Source: Psettodes erumei
Taxonomy: Eukaryota; Chordata; Actinopteri; Pleuronectiformes; Psettodidae
Reading direction: 5' to 3'
Length of the DNA stretch: 64,000 nt
Assembly: GCA_016785225.1 (NCBI GenBank)
Contig: JAFBJZ010000422.1
Location: 4,828,001-4,892,000 of the forward strand
Shown here: one piece after another, positions 22,771-33,160 of the stretch
Layout: the number at the start of each line of letters is the position of its first letter
How positions within the stretch are numbered: position 1 is the first letter of the stretch
Notes under the pieces: generated by a model
The model's input: only the letters and a program-made list of their open reading frames with translations
Told to the model about the DNA's origin: nothing
Database searches by the model: none
Program-made: the position numbers and the translations under genes

Positions 22771-23050
22771 ATGAATGGCCTTGAGAAAGAAACTGTTTGA
22801 CAGTCTCGTGGTCTTGAATGATCTGTATCGCCTGCAAAATGGTAAGAGGTGATGCCCAGGACATGAACAGTCATGATAATGTTTTGGGCTCTGGGTGGTA
22901 AATGGGGACAGCTTTTTCAGGCAGGGAGAAGGTCTTCTGATGATGTTTTTGTGTTGTACTTGTGGAGAGCCTTTTGTCTGCTGCTGAGCAGCCGGCCCAC
23001 CACACTGAGATGCCGTATGCCAAGATGCTGGAGCAATAAAAGGCCACCAG
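22771..23050 (-). mobile_element. Decayed LINE ORF2 C-terminal fragment
   Basis: On the minus strand, 22845-22775 reads C-R-R-Y-R-S-F-K-T-T-R-L-S-N-S-F-F. This resembles the conserved C-terminal tail of fish CR1/L2/Rex-like LINE ORF2 proteins (basic R-Y-R, then R-T-x-R-L, then S-F-F-P). The upstream minus-strand text to about 23050 has the matching S-V-V-G-R-L-L-S-type segment. The copy has stops and frame changes and is 5'-truncated. The exact clade is uncertain. Confidence 0.55.
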
Positions 23051-24721
23051 CTGCTTTTCAGGCTATATTTCGGGCTTATAAGTCACTTTTACAGTTTCTT
23101 TTTTGGCCAAATCCCCACACTCATGGACGCAGTAAAATTTGGCCCCAGTGGTGGGATGGCACACTGAAAGGAACTCAAAAAATGTGGAACATGTGAAGCA
23201 GCAAATGAAAAATGATCAGCTGGTCATACAGTATGCTTGAAATCCTCTCGAAAACCCATGATTTGCCTGCTCATGTGTTTCTTTTTTATATGAGCTCCTA
23301 TCATGGACTTTTTCATTTGCCTTTTATGTCATTCATTTTGTTAATATATTTAACTTCATAACATTATGTATTTTATGATATATTGACTGTTAACTGCACC
23401 CTTGTGTCACATGTTTGTTTGAATGTCAGAATTTTAAAGGCAGTAACAGTAGGAAACAGGTCAGGAAGAAAAAGGAGTGCCTTGGAAAATGCCCTTTGTA
23501 TATCACAGTTCTTTTAACTGTGATGTGTTACAATATTTAACAATATTTATTTTTATCACTTTACATTTAAGTCAGGACAGTAAAGATAGTAATTTAAGAC
23601 TATAACATGAACATTTGCTCTTGTCTGCTTATTAAAGATGTTCCACTCTCACTGGGTTTGCTCTACAGAGCTGACACTCTGGATGAAGAACGGCTGTTTC
23701 GGTGAGTGATCTGAAACCACAGAGCACTAATTTATCACCCTGGATGAATTGATTTAAGTGGCCAACCGCAAAATTGGTATCACTTGTAGTTTGGCCGATT
23801 GTATAATTGGGTAATTTTACAGTATACAGTATATCAAGACAAACACTTCCCTTTGCATTTGCCATGAATGAGGTGCACATATTCACATAATTGGAGATCA
23901 AAAAAGGGCGAATCCTACCAGGGACTCATTTGTCTGGTTTGTTTGTTGGATAAAAATAATCCCATACATATTTTATAATTTTGAATATAATCCAGTATAT
24001 AAATTCGAAAAGGTGTAAAACAACATTTTGTATCAGTATCTTTGCAAAAAAGGTGGTGATTTGCTCTTCTATATTCACAGGGAGAAAAGAAAAATTCTGT
24101 CCTGACAATTGATTTGATGACTAAGTGCACACAACAGGTCATACAAATGTTATGAAATAGAAGAAAGTTTATATTTTCATAACTACCCATAAAAATGTCT
24201 TAAATTTCCAAAGGTAATAACAATAGTGCATTACATGTACTGCGTATGAGCAATGGAAGATGCAAATGATAAACGTGGATACAGTGAACTTTAAAATTAG
24301 CGATACGGAAAACCTTGTTACATAAAGTTCCCACAACACACAATTTAATCCAACTGGATCCTTCAGCAGTGTGACAAATTGTGGATAATATGCTGATGCA
24401 TTGGAATATAAAAATCTGAGAGTAGAGAGTATTTCAAGAAGGGAACCCCCCTCCCCACCCCCACCCCAAAGGCCTGGAAGATAAGTCTTTGATGAGGACT
24501 CACACCTCGGCGGACAGCTACGCAGCCCCCACATTTATCTGCAAGTAGGCTCATGATGAGGTGAATTGACCGCCTTTAGCTCTGTGAGTGAGCAAACGAA
24601 ACAAAGACGGCATTTAATTGTCACTGAAGAATCAACCACTGCTATTCAGGATGGTGCTGCAATTGAACCAATTCTAAATTTCAAATTCATGCATCAGTTA
24701 TATGTGACCAACAATTGCAAC

Positions 24722-24818
24722 AATGACAACAATACAAAATGCAAAAAAAAAATATTTATGTCTAGGGTATTGTATTGATGCAATCCCAAAAATGCCATGT
24801 TCAAAATTATTCATACCC
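24722..24818 (+). repeat. Left terminal inverted repeat of the Tc1 element
   Basis: Aligned with the reverse complement of 26030-26131, it shares the blocks GGTATTGTATT, CCAAAAA..TGCCA and TTCAAAATTATTCATACCC. Small indels occur in the A-rich outer half. Confidence 0.88.
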
Positions 24819-24993
24819 CTGACAACATTTAAACAAAAATGTGCCAAATGTGGTAATTTTTGTCCAAGATGTCACAGTGGAATAAAACCCTTTATTTAAA
24901 ATTGTTGACCAAATGTTAAAGCAAAAAAAAGACATCTTCCAGAAGAGTATAAATAGGGAAAAGTGTTCAGATCATTCTCAATTCCTGGTCATC

Positions 24994-26012
24994 ATGGTCA
25001 AGAAGAAAGAGCTCAGCGAAGACCTACGGCAGCGTCTTGTTCGTACCCACAGTGAAGGAAAGGGTTACAAGGCCATTTCCAAGCAGTATGATGTCCCTGT
25101 TTCAACTGTCCAGAGCATCATCAACAAGCACAAGAGGTTCAACACTGTTCAAAACCTCAGTGGGCGTGGTCGGAAGCGTAAGGTTTCCCCCAAACTTGCT
25201 AGGAAAATCTGCAGAGAGGTCAACACCAACCCACAGACCACAACCAAGGCTCTAGTTGAAATGCTTGACCAGACAGGGACAAAGGTATCAAGGTCCACCA
25301 TTGAGCGAGTCTTGCATAGAGGAGGTCTCCATGGACGTACACCTCGGAAAACACCGTTGCTCACGAAGAAACATCTGGTAGCTTGCCTGGCCTTTTGTAG
25401 ACGCCATCTGAAACAAGATCCCAGCTTTTGGTCCACCATCCTGTGGTCTGATGAGACAAAGTTGGAGTTATTTGGCCATATGGATGCTCAATATGTCTGG
25501 AGGAAGAAAGGAGAAGCCTATAGACCAAAGAACACTGTGCCCACTGTCAAGTGTGGTGGTGGAAGCTTAATGCTATGGGGATGTTTCTCCTCCAGTGGCA
25601 CAGGGAATCTTGTCAAGGTCCAAGGCATCATGAAAAAGGAGGATTACATAAGGATACTTGATGAAAATGTGAAGGAATCTGCTGTGAAACTCCAGCTTGG
25701 CCACAACTGGATTTACCAAAACGACAATGATCCTCAACACACTGCCAAGATAGTGAAGAAATGGTTCGAGGACAATGATGTCAATGTCCTGGAATGGCCA
25801 AGTCAGAGTCCGGACCTGAACCCCATTGAAAACTTGTGGCATTACTTGAAGACCAGGGTGAGGGCGAGGAAACCAACTAACCTGACTCAGAGGCATTTGC
25901 CAAAGAAGAGTGGGCCAACATCCCACAGGAGACATGCAGGAAGCTTGTGGACACATACAAGAATCGTCTGGAAGCAGTCATAAAGAATAATGGCTATGCC
26001 ATTGACTATTAA
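24994..26012 (+). pseudogene. Tc1-type transposase, C-terminal frameshift
   Basis: The start is chosen at the ATG at 24994, because family proteins start M-V-K-K-K. An upstream in-frame ATG at 24913 adds 27 residues without family likeness. Residues 1-110 form the paired-like helix-turn-helix DNA-binding region, with a G-R-G-R-K-R-K AT-hook-like motif at 57-63. The catalytic D153, D244 and E279 are all present with 34 residues between the last two, as in Tc1-family enzymes. The glycine-rich G-G-G-S-L-M-L-W-G box is at 188-196. At 25890/25891 (residue 299/300) the frame changes. The remaining conserved C-terminal region continues in another frame to TAA at 26010-26012, overlapping an AATAAA at 26012-26017. 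The ancestral protein was about 340 residues, the usual length. As it stands, the product has a foreign tail of 30 residues to the stop at 25981. Confidence 0.95.
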
Positions 26013-26029
26013 ATAAAGACAATGGATTA

Positions 26030-26131
26030 GGGTATGAATAATTTTGAACGTGGCATTTTTTGGGAGTCCAATAATACAATACCCCCAGAAATAAATCTGT
26101 TTTTTGTTTGAATTTTGTATTGATTGTCATT
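26030..26131 (-). repeat. Right terminal inverted repeat of the Tc1 element
   Basis: Reverse-complement partner of 24722-24818, starting at GGGTATGAATAATTTTGAA. The outer end is set where alignment with the left copy fades, near TGTCATT. Confidence 0.88.
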
Positions 26132-26722
26132 CAAATATTTTTTTCCCCCAAAAAATTACAAGAATCACTCCTGCTTTAAAACGAGAATATAAGATAACAC
26201 TGTCGGACTGAATAAACAATCTAATCTTACAATCACTGCCTCTGGATTACAGATAAATCCCTCTCTCATTTATAAAGCCCTGTGATGAGATACTGGTACT
26301 ACATACCAGCAAAAATGTGGAACAAGTGAATTCAGCAACATGATAACTTTATTATTCAATCTCACTGAGCAAGCTTTCTATGTCGAGTACAGAGACTGAA
26401 GAGAGTCTCACAAAGCAGAGGCCCTTACCTGGTCATGATGTACTGTTCTGTTAATGTACAAATGTAGCCGCTGTGCTTTGCATTATTATCTGGTCGAAGC
26501 CAGGTTGGTGCAGTAGACTGAGACTGCGAGGACAGAATCAGTAATGCTGAATGTTGTCGGTTGCACGGCTCCTCAGAGAAATCAATGCCAGTTACTCAAG
26601 ATGTGATGGAGAGGCTTTTAGTGATACAGAAAGCACACACAGCACAGTTGTTTGTGCAGTGCTCTGGAACTGACTTATTAGCAGAGATGCTGCATCTTAC
26701 TCCTGAAATACAGTAAATACAA
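26132..26722. other. Non-coding stretch
   Basis: No gene or clear repeat is seen between the Tc1 element and the next repeat fragment. Confidence 0.4.
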
Positions 26723-26834
26723 TATACGCTCCTGATCAAAATTTTAAGACCAGTTGAAAAATTGCAAGAATTTACATTTTGCACTGTTGGGTCTTAAGAA
26801 GGTTCTAAGTAGTGCTTCAAAATGCAAAATGCTC
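26723..26834 (+). mobile_element. Tc1-like transposon tip (fragment)
   Basis: The segment starts at a TA dinucleotide and reads CTCCTGATCAAAATTTTAAG then ACCAGTTGAAAAATTGC. This matches the terminal repeat of a fish Tc1-like family distinct from the element at 24.7 kb. No inverted partner is found downstream, so it is a solo or truncated end. Confidence 0.55.
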
Positions 26835-26895
26835 CTGGAACACATGCAGTGATATGAGCTCTGCACACAGAGCATTGCATTAAGTAATGGATCTA

Positions 26896-27150
26896 AAGGA
26901 ATAGTTTGACATTTTTGCAAGTACACTCATTACGCTTTCTTGTCGAGAGTAAGTTAGACGAGAAGATTGTTGTGTCTTTTGTGGCTGTATAATAAATATG
27001 CTTACTAAGCCAGTTAGCTTAGCTTAGCACAAAGTCTTGGGGAAGCAAGCGAGATGGGCTGTGTCCAAAGGTAACACAGTGGACCTACTGGCACCTCTTA
27101 AGCTGAGTATTTAACATATTATATCTCATTTGTTTAAGCCATACACATTC
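26896..27150 (+). repeat. Teleost dispersed repeat, copy 1
   Basis: It starts AAAGGAATAGTTTGACATTT. It contains the GAGAGTAAGTTAGACGAGAAGA block, GTTAGCTTAGCTTAGCA, TGTCCAAAGGTAACA and a TATATCTC..TTGTTTAA tail. Two more copies, at 42010-42270 and 49480-49600, share these blocks. It is a widespread fish repeat whose family name I cannot give with confidence, and it has no coding capacity. Confidence 0.7.
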
Positions 27151-27330
27151 ATTCATTCAGATTCTACAATCACAACTTACTTGCATGACTTCATTCGTGA
27201 GCTTGTTGGTCTTTTAATTGTTGAACAGGTGAATGTGTGTGTGCTGGCTTGGACTCAAGGTAATGATGTGGGATTTGCGCTGGGCCCTCAGAGGCTTTTT
27301 AGAGCTGCATGCTTCCTGAACACAACAAGA

Positions 27331-27602
27331 ACTGGAGGTAGAGGGGTTGTTTGGACACCTGGTCCAGATGACCCCAGAGCATCTCCCCTTGGACGCATCT
27401 GAAGCATAAATTAATGGGAGGAGACAAGACAGGAGGCAGACCAATACTTGCTGGTGAGGTTACATCTCCATCTGAGGTCACCCTGGGAGGGGTGGAAGGG
27501 AGCTTAGTATTGCAAAGGAGACCTGAACCTGCTGTGCTGTCCCTGCCGAAGCTGTTGTCCTGACAGGGTTAATAATTACCTACCTTGAAGATGGATTGAT
27601 AG
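27331..27602 (+). mobile_element. LINE 3'-end fragment
   Basis: The frame starting L-F-G-H-L-V-Q-M (about 27347), followed by G-R-R-Q-D-R-R and the near-terminal GAAGATGGATTGAT, matches the 3' end of a common fish non-LTR retrotransposon. These elements end in the C-terminus of their reverse-transcriptase protein and a GATGGATG-type tail. The copy has several stops and is strongly 5'-truncated, as is typical of LINE insertions. Clade assignment (RTE/Rex-like) is tentative. Confidence 0.6.
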
Positions 27603-29379
27603 CAGTTAAATTGTTTGGTTGCTTTTGCTCTTTGTTGGTTTCTGTTCCAAATGGTTGCCTGTTTAGTGTAGGTGAGTGGGACTCCACTTTATTAATTAGC
27701 ACAGAGCTGAGTCCAAACTGAAAACTATAAATCTTCGGGAATTATGCCGGCAATGCTTTATATTTTTGTTTTTTTGTGTCAGCAAAGTCCATGAATAGAC
27801 CAGAAACAGCAAAGATGGTTCTACAATACTTCCACCTTATGTGGCCCTAAAACCATTGCTACTGATGATATAAATCTTCTAAAGGCTAAGTTATTTCCTA
27901 AAACAGCTGGCCACTGTAGACAGAACCAAACATTACTCAAACTGAAGTAAATAGTCTCCTTGTTGGGGACTATTTCCAGACGCAACTTAAAATACCTACT
28001 GATTATTTTTGTCAGCAGGGGGAGGTGTGTGGGAGATGGACCCAAAATAAACTACGGTGTGTGTGTGTGTTCATTGTAAAGATGTGTGTTTAGTAGTTAT
28101 TGGACAAAACACTTTATTCCCAGACTATTTTCTCCAAAGAGCTATTTTTTAATTTGTGACTATTTTACTGGTGCAGGATACGCCCAGCTCCTGGAGAGAT
28201 TCAGAAACACAGGCAGCAGCATTTTAAACTTTTTTTTATCAGCTTTATTTTGTTTTTTGTCTGCTTAATCAAGGGTTACTGCTAATTAAATCAAACATTA
28301 TGCATATAATATATCTGGAATGGCAATGATGTTCTTGTGATCTTTGGACAACAAAACACAAGCTGTTGGTGCAGTTTGTTATTTTTGATGGTGATGTGCA
28401 AGGTGTATGTGTGTTGTTTGTGTGTGTGGCCATGTCTTAGGCAGTGTTATTGATATAGATTATTTTCATAGTGCCTATTTCTATATTTGCTGCCCCGTTT
28501 CATTTTTTTCCTCCAGCTTTATACCAGGCTGGGTTCAGTGATTTGTCAAAGCTGACCTCAGAAGAGCAACATTTCCACCACCCTGAGGCTGTATACAAAA
28601 AAAGAAAACAGAAAAACTCAGCCCTGCAGACAACATCTGAACAGCAAAGACATTAGTCCCATTTATTACCCATCCTGGCCAAAATTGTTTTTGTCCTTCA
28701 CAGTGAGGGTTTTGCAGCCTTTTCAATTACCAAAGACACTGTGTTGACCCTCAAGGGCACTGGCAAGATGAGAAAAGATGTAGATGTGAGGAGGTTCCAT
28801 TCTCTGCGATCAATATGCTTTTTATAGGCTGTGTTTGTCTGTCAGAAGCACCGACAGCAGCTTTGCCCTCTGCAAAACATCCCCAGCACAGGCTGAGTCA
28901 TGACATGATATCTATGGATCAGAGCGCATGCACTTGTTTCATTGCTGAAATATGTTTGCAGATTCATAGCACAGGTTTCCATTTCTGCAACTTCAAAACT
29001 CCCCTTTGATTTCCCAACCTTGACCTATTTCAGTTTGAAATTGTAATACATTGGTCTGCGAGAGCTCCTCAGCACTATTAATGTACCGCAGTATAGGAGG
29101 ATGAAGGCGCGGGAGATATGAGCACCTCACTGTAATTGGTATCCCACTGGTTATTATGGATGCCTTTTGATTGGGTGATGGAGCGTTGACTGACTAATTG
29201 CGTGGAAGGTAATGCTTTGAATCTGGTGAGGCAAAGGGCCCAAGTAAATCCACATTAAATGCTTGTGTGCTGGAAAGAGATGTCAAACTGTTGCAGAATT
29301 TAAACATATTCTACTGAATGAAGACTGAATAGAAACATATGCTGTCCAGAGGCAGAATGAGCAAGTTTCAAGCAGCCAT

Positions 29380-29432
29380 AAATTTTTAAAAAATTTATTT
29401 AAAAAAAAAAAAATATATATATATATTTTAAA
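29380..29432. repeat. A/T-rich low-complexity tract
   Basis: Runs of T and A6/A13 are followed by (AT)n, so it is strand-slippage-prone sequence. Confidence 0.85.
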
Positions 29433-30678
29433 AGTCTAAAACTGATGTTTGCCTCTGTTTCTTACATATGTTTTTGTTAATATTGATATAGATTTCTGAC
29501 TATGAAAAATAGTGGAAAGGATTTGAAAAGATGAAGTTGATTGTCCAGAGTCTTCAATCTCAAACCTACGAACTCTGATTTTAAAGACCCGGTCAATAGT
29601 AGAAGGACTTGCCTTGAAAATAGCTAATGTGCACTGTCTCCTAAGGGATTAAAATGTCTACGATAGAGCCTGCAGACACCCTAAACTGTGCTTTAAATGT
29701 AATATCATCAATCCAAAAGCCCAACAGATAACAAATGGCATTACATAAGCCACAGAGGGAACCTAAAACCCATAAAGCAGTAAATAAGACCTCTCTAGAG
29801 GGAAAAAGAGCTTCTATTTAAACAGTCACTTAAATAAGACCTGGTGAATTAGTGAACCCATTCCTAAAGCTTTACGAGTTAAGACAAGAGCTGTTGAATA
29901 TTTTTAGATTGAGACCCAAAACATGTAAATTGAGCCCATATCCAGTCTGTTTTCCAAGGCCAGGCTCATAAATTTACTGACACAAGTAGTAATAAAACTG
30001 AGGCCAAGGCTATATCATCAACAACTATATTAATATAGTATGATGTTTTAACAGGTAAGGCTCTAATAGAAGTGCCCTCATCCTTGTCTCCTCCATGTTT
30101 TGCCTCTAGATCATCTGACTAATCTCCTGCTGTGTTGCAGCTCAGCACTCCCCATTTTTGAGTGGTTATTGAGAGTGCTGTATTCACACTGGAAAAGTGT
30201 CTAAATTAAGGATACTCAAAGATGTCATTACGCCTACTGAATTTGCTTGATGATTTTCCTTTTGCTGCTTGTTGACACGGCTATCCCACAATGCATTGCA
30301 CCAAATGAGATGAAGGAGCTGCTCACAGCTGGAAAAACACGAAAATAATGAAAATGAAATGCAGATGACAAGATGAAATGACTCCAAGACCAAACCCAAA
30401 CTAGAGAGCACTCAAGAGAGGTCAAACCTGGCTGAACATTTCCCCAAAATGTTTCTCATCATGTATATTGCTCATGTTTTTAAAAAAAAAAAAAAAAGCC
30501 TATATATAACATTTAAGGAACTGTATGCTCCTGGCATGAATTAAATATAACATTTTTACTATTATTATTTGATTAAATAAATCCTCTATGCAAAACACAC
30601 ACTCCTCTATGCACAAACCGGTCCCTGACAAAGTTAAAGCCAGACATTCTGCTGTCATCAACATGCACATACAAACAG

Positions 30679-30679
<1 letters not shown>

Positions 30680-30709
<30 letters not shown>
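30680..30709. repeat. (CA)n microsatellite
   Basis: About 15 uninterrupted CA units. The antisense cysteine-valine frame across it is an artefact. Confidence 0.95.
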
Positions 30710-30712
<3 letters not shown>

Positions 30713-33090
30713 CACATTAGTGGCACTGTGCATCTCTTTTCGAAAGATGAGTCAGTAGTCATGTGATTCTACTAACCTTACATCTACTTCTGTCAATATT
30801 TCTTTCCTGAGTGCAAAGTTCTGTGCTCTATATGCTGCAGGCAGCCACCACACGCCATAAGTCCTCCCATCAGAGCTGAATGGCCACTGATTCAAGATGA
30901 AGTCTGAGAGGAGGTGTGAAGTAAATAATTTCATACACCAGTAAGCCTGAAAACTCAGTTCTGACTGAACAGTCACTCTGATTGAGGCTGACATGTGGGT
31001 AACTGTGGTATGCTAATCCCGTGCAGCCAAAAAGCCGTATTGCAGTGTTATGCACACCCATACATGTCTGAATTCACTGAACAGGGATGTTCATGAGTTG
31101 GGGCATTATGCTTTCATTTTCTTCTTCTACTGATTATCTGTGGTTGGCCTGGATGCTGTCAGCTATTTAACTCAGGTACTCCTCACCATAACCCTGGAAC
31201 TTACAGGCCTCGTTCTCACAAACACCATATTTTTCACGCAGACAGCCGGTCAATGTTGGCGCTGATTGTATTTTTTGCTGCTGGAATTGAGCTATCAGTG
31301 GCAGTGGTGATGAAGCGTGAGCTGTTTGATATAAACCAGTGAAAGTGACAAGGAGATCATTGCTGGTTCTTACCTTGGTCAGTCCTGCCGGTCGTAAATA
31401 ACCTGAAGGGCGTCCTTTTAGGCTCAGGCTAATGAGAGTTAGATATCCGCCACGCAGGAAGAGATGTGCCACGATCTTTAAACATAATCACTGTGGCACT
31501 TTTGGAACGGCAAAGCAAATATTTTAGCACTGATGCTGTTTATCAGTGGTACTGTTTAATTTTTTCATACATTTTTTAAAATCTATCATGATGTAAGAAC
31601 TAACGAGACCTATAGAGCTCTTGGGCTGTGTCATATACATGTTTGGTACTGATGGTGCCCTGCCCCCCCCAGTTCAACACAATGATTTTGAATTTTAAAT
31701 TAAACTTAATCAAAAGCCAAAAATAAAAATGTGCCCCCCCAACCAACAAGGAGCAGTAAAGGCGACAAACAGTTGCTTTAAAGCAATAATTATGCAGAAC
31801 TTTCACCATGCATTTGATGCAGGCAGTATGTTCAGTGCAAAATCTCCAAGGTTTATTTATCAGTGAAACGGTTGTAAAGCAGCAGGAAATTTTTCAGGCC
31901 CAGCTGGCTTCAGCCATGACCTCCATCAAATGGAGTCAAGAGTTCTGATAAAGTTTCTTCCTGACCTCCAAATTGTACATCCCCAGTCCACTGTCACGCA
32001 ACATTTCTAAACAGATATTGGTGATGTGTCAGTCTTCAGTATTTTGCCCCAATAGGGAGTCATCATTAATGGCCTCCAAATGTCAATGTTCAATTATGCA
32101 CAACTTATGTTTGTACGTTTTTTTGTTTATATTCCTCATTGTTCATGTTTGACAAACTGTTTAAACAATCAAAGACAATCAGGACACAAAAATTATTCTC
32201 TTTGTGCCAAGAGACAGAGTTAGGACCGATCATCCAGTGAGGCATCTAAATTCCATATTGCTCTGATCCTCATTAAAGTCAAGACGACTAAGATAAGCAA
32301 AGATTCAGAAAAGGCTCCTGAAATGGAAGAGAGTGACAATGAGGCTTTTGAAACTGCGGCCAGCCGTCTGGATTAATGCGGAGAAGGATTCAATCTGTTT
32401 TCCTCCCTGTGCGATGGAGGAACGTTGGTAGGCCATGGCTGATAGATTGACACATCACTGACAGTCAGCTGCCTCTCATCTGCCGTGAAAAGGACGAACA
32501 TGTGGCTGTCACAGCCGACAAGACACACTCAGCGTTCACCTCTGTCTGTGTAAACACTGTGGCACCTGATGCAAGCTGAGAGCACATTAGACACAGCTGA
32601 ATGTCCCTCGGGCCCTGTGGCCCAGCACGCCAACAGGCCCCCTGCAGAGGAAGACAAACAGACATAAGATGGGAGCACGGAAGGAGAATAGAAGATCAAT
32701 GGGACACATGCCTTCTCGGTTGCGTGTGCATGCATGGTGCTCATCAAGATGACAGGATCCTTACTGATGCTTCAGTTGCTGTGTTTAGCATGTGAATACC
32801 TGCTGCTTAAACTTGGCTTCTCACCTGAAAAGCCAATCTCAAGATCTATAGCCTTCATCCCAGGCGATATCTTTTTTGCCATTGTCTTCATAAGGGTGAG
32901 ATTGTTGGTCGTATAACTCTGGATATTTCTCTCCTCAGCCATTGTTTCACCCACACACAGAAGCATGAGTTGAAGTAATGGGGGTGTCAGGGGAGCCAGG
33001 ATATACAAGCAAGTGGGGGAAAATGCAGCAAAATCAGGAACAGTGATGCTAGAAAATGTTGTAGGCCTAACATGCGACCTGCTCGATGGT

Positions 33091-33160
33091 TGACTAAGGA
33101 CACTTCAACATGTGGACAGGAGAAGGTGGGGATCAAACCGCTGACCTTGTGCTGTATGGT
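33091..33160 (+). repeat. Short teleost repeat remnant
   Basis: AAGGACACTTCAACATGTGG, then GGGGATCAAACCGCTGACCTT, resembles a common fish repeat with a tRNA-B-box-like phrase. It is only about 70 bp, and identity is uncertain. Confidence 0.4.

Larger units (their letters stand above)
24720..26131 (+). mobile_element. Tc1/mariner-type DNA transposon
   Basis: About 1.4 kb, with imperfect inverted repeats of about 97-102 bp (24722-24818 and 26030-26131) flanking one transposase frame. The inner halves of the repeats are best conserved, and the outermost bases and TA target duplication cannot be fixed by eye, so boundaries may be off by tens of bases. The element has one frameshift in transposase but otherwise looks much fresher than the nearby repeat fragments. 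Confidence 0.95.
27603..33090. other. Non-coding stretch
   Basis: No gene is recognised. Contents are low-complexity A/T tracts (29380-29432, 30481-30496), short GT tracts (28055-28070, 28390-28430), and the CA microsatellite at 30680-30709. Short open frames here have no domain resemblance. Confidence 0.45.

Noticed and set aside
25149..25956. Two minus-strand frames of 96 and 127 codons across the Tc1 element
   Set aside because: Both are shadows of the transposase gene on the plus strand, which has clear catalytic motifs.
30500..30733. Cysteine-valine rich minus-strand frame
   Set aside because: It is produced by translating the CA microsatellite. The same applies to the frame at 42554-42739.
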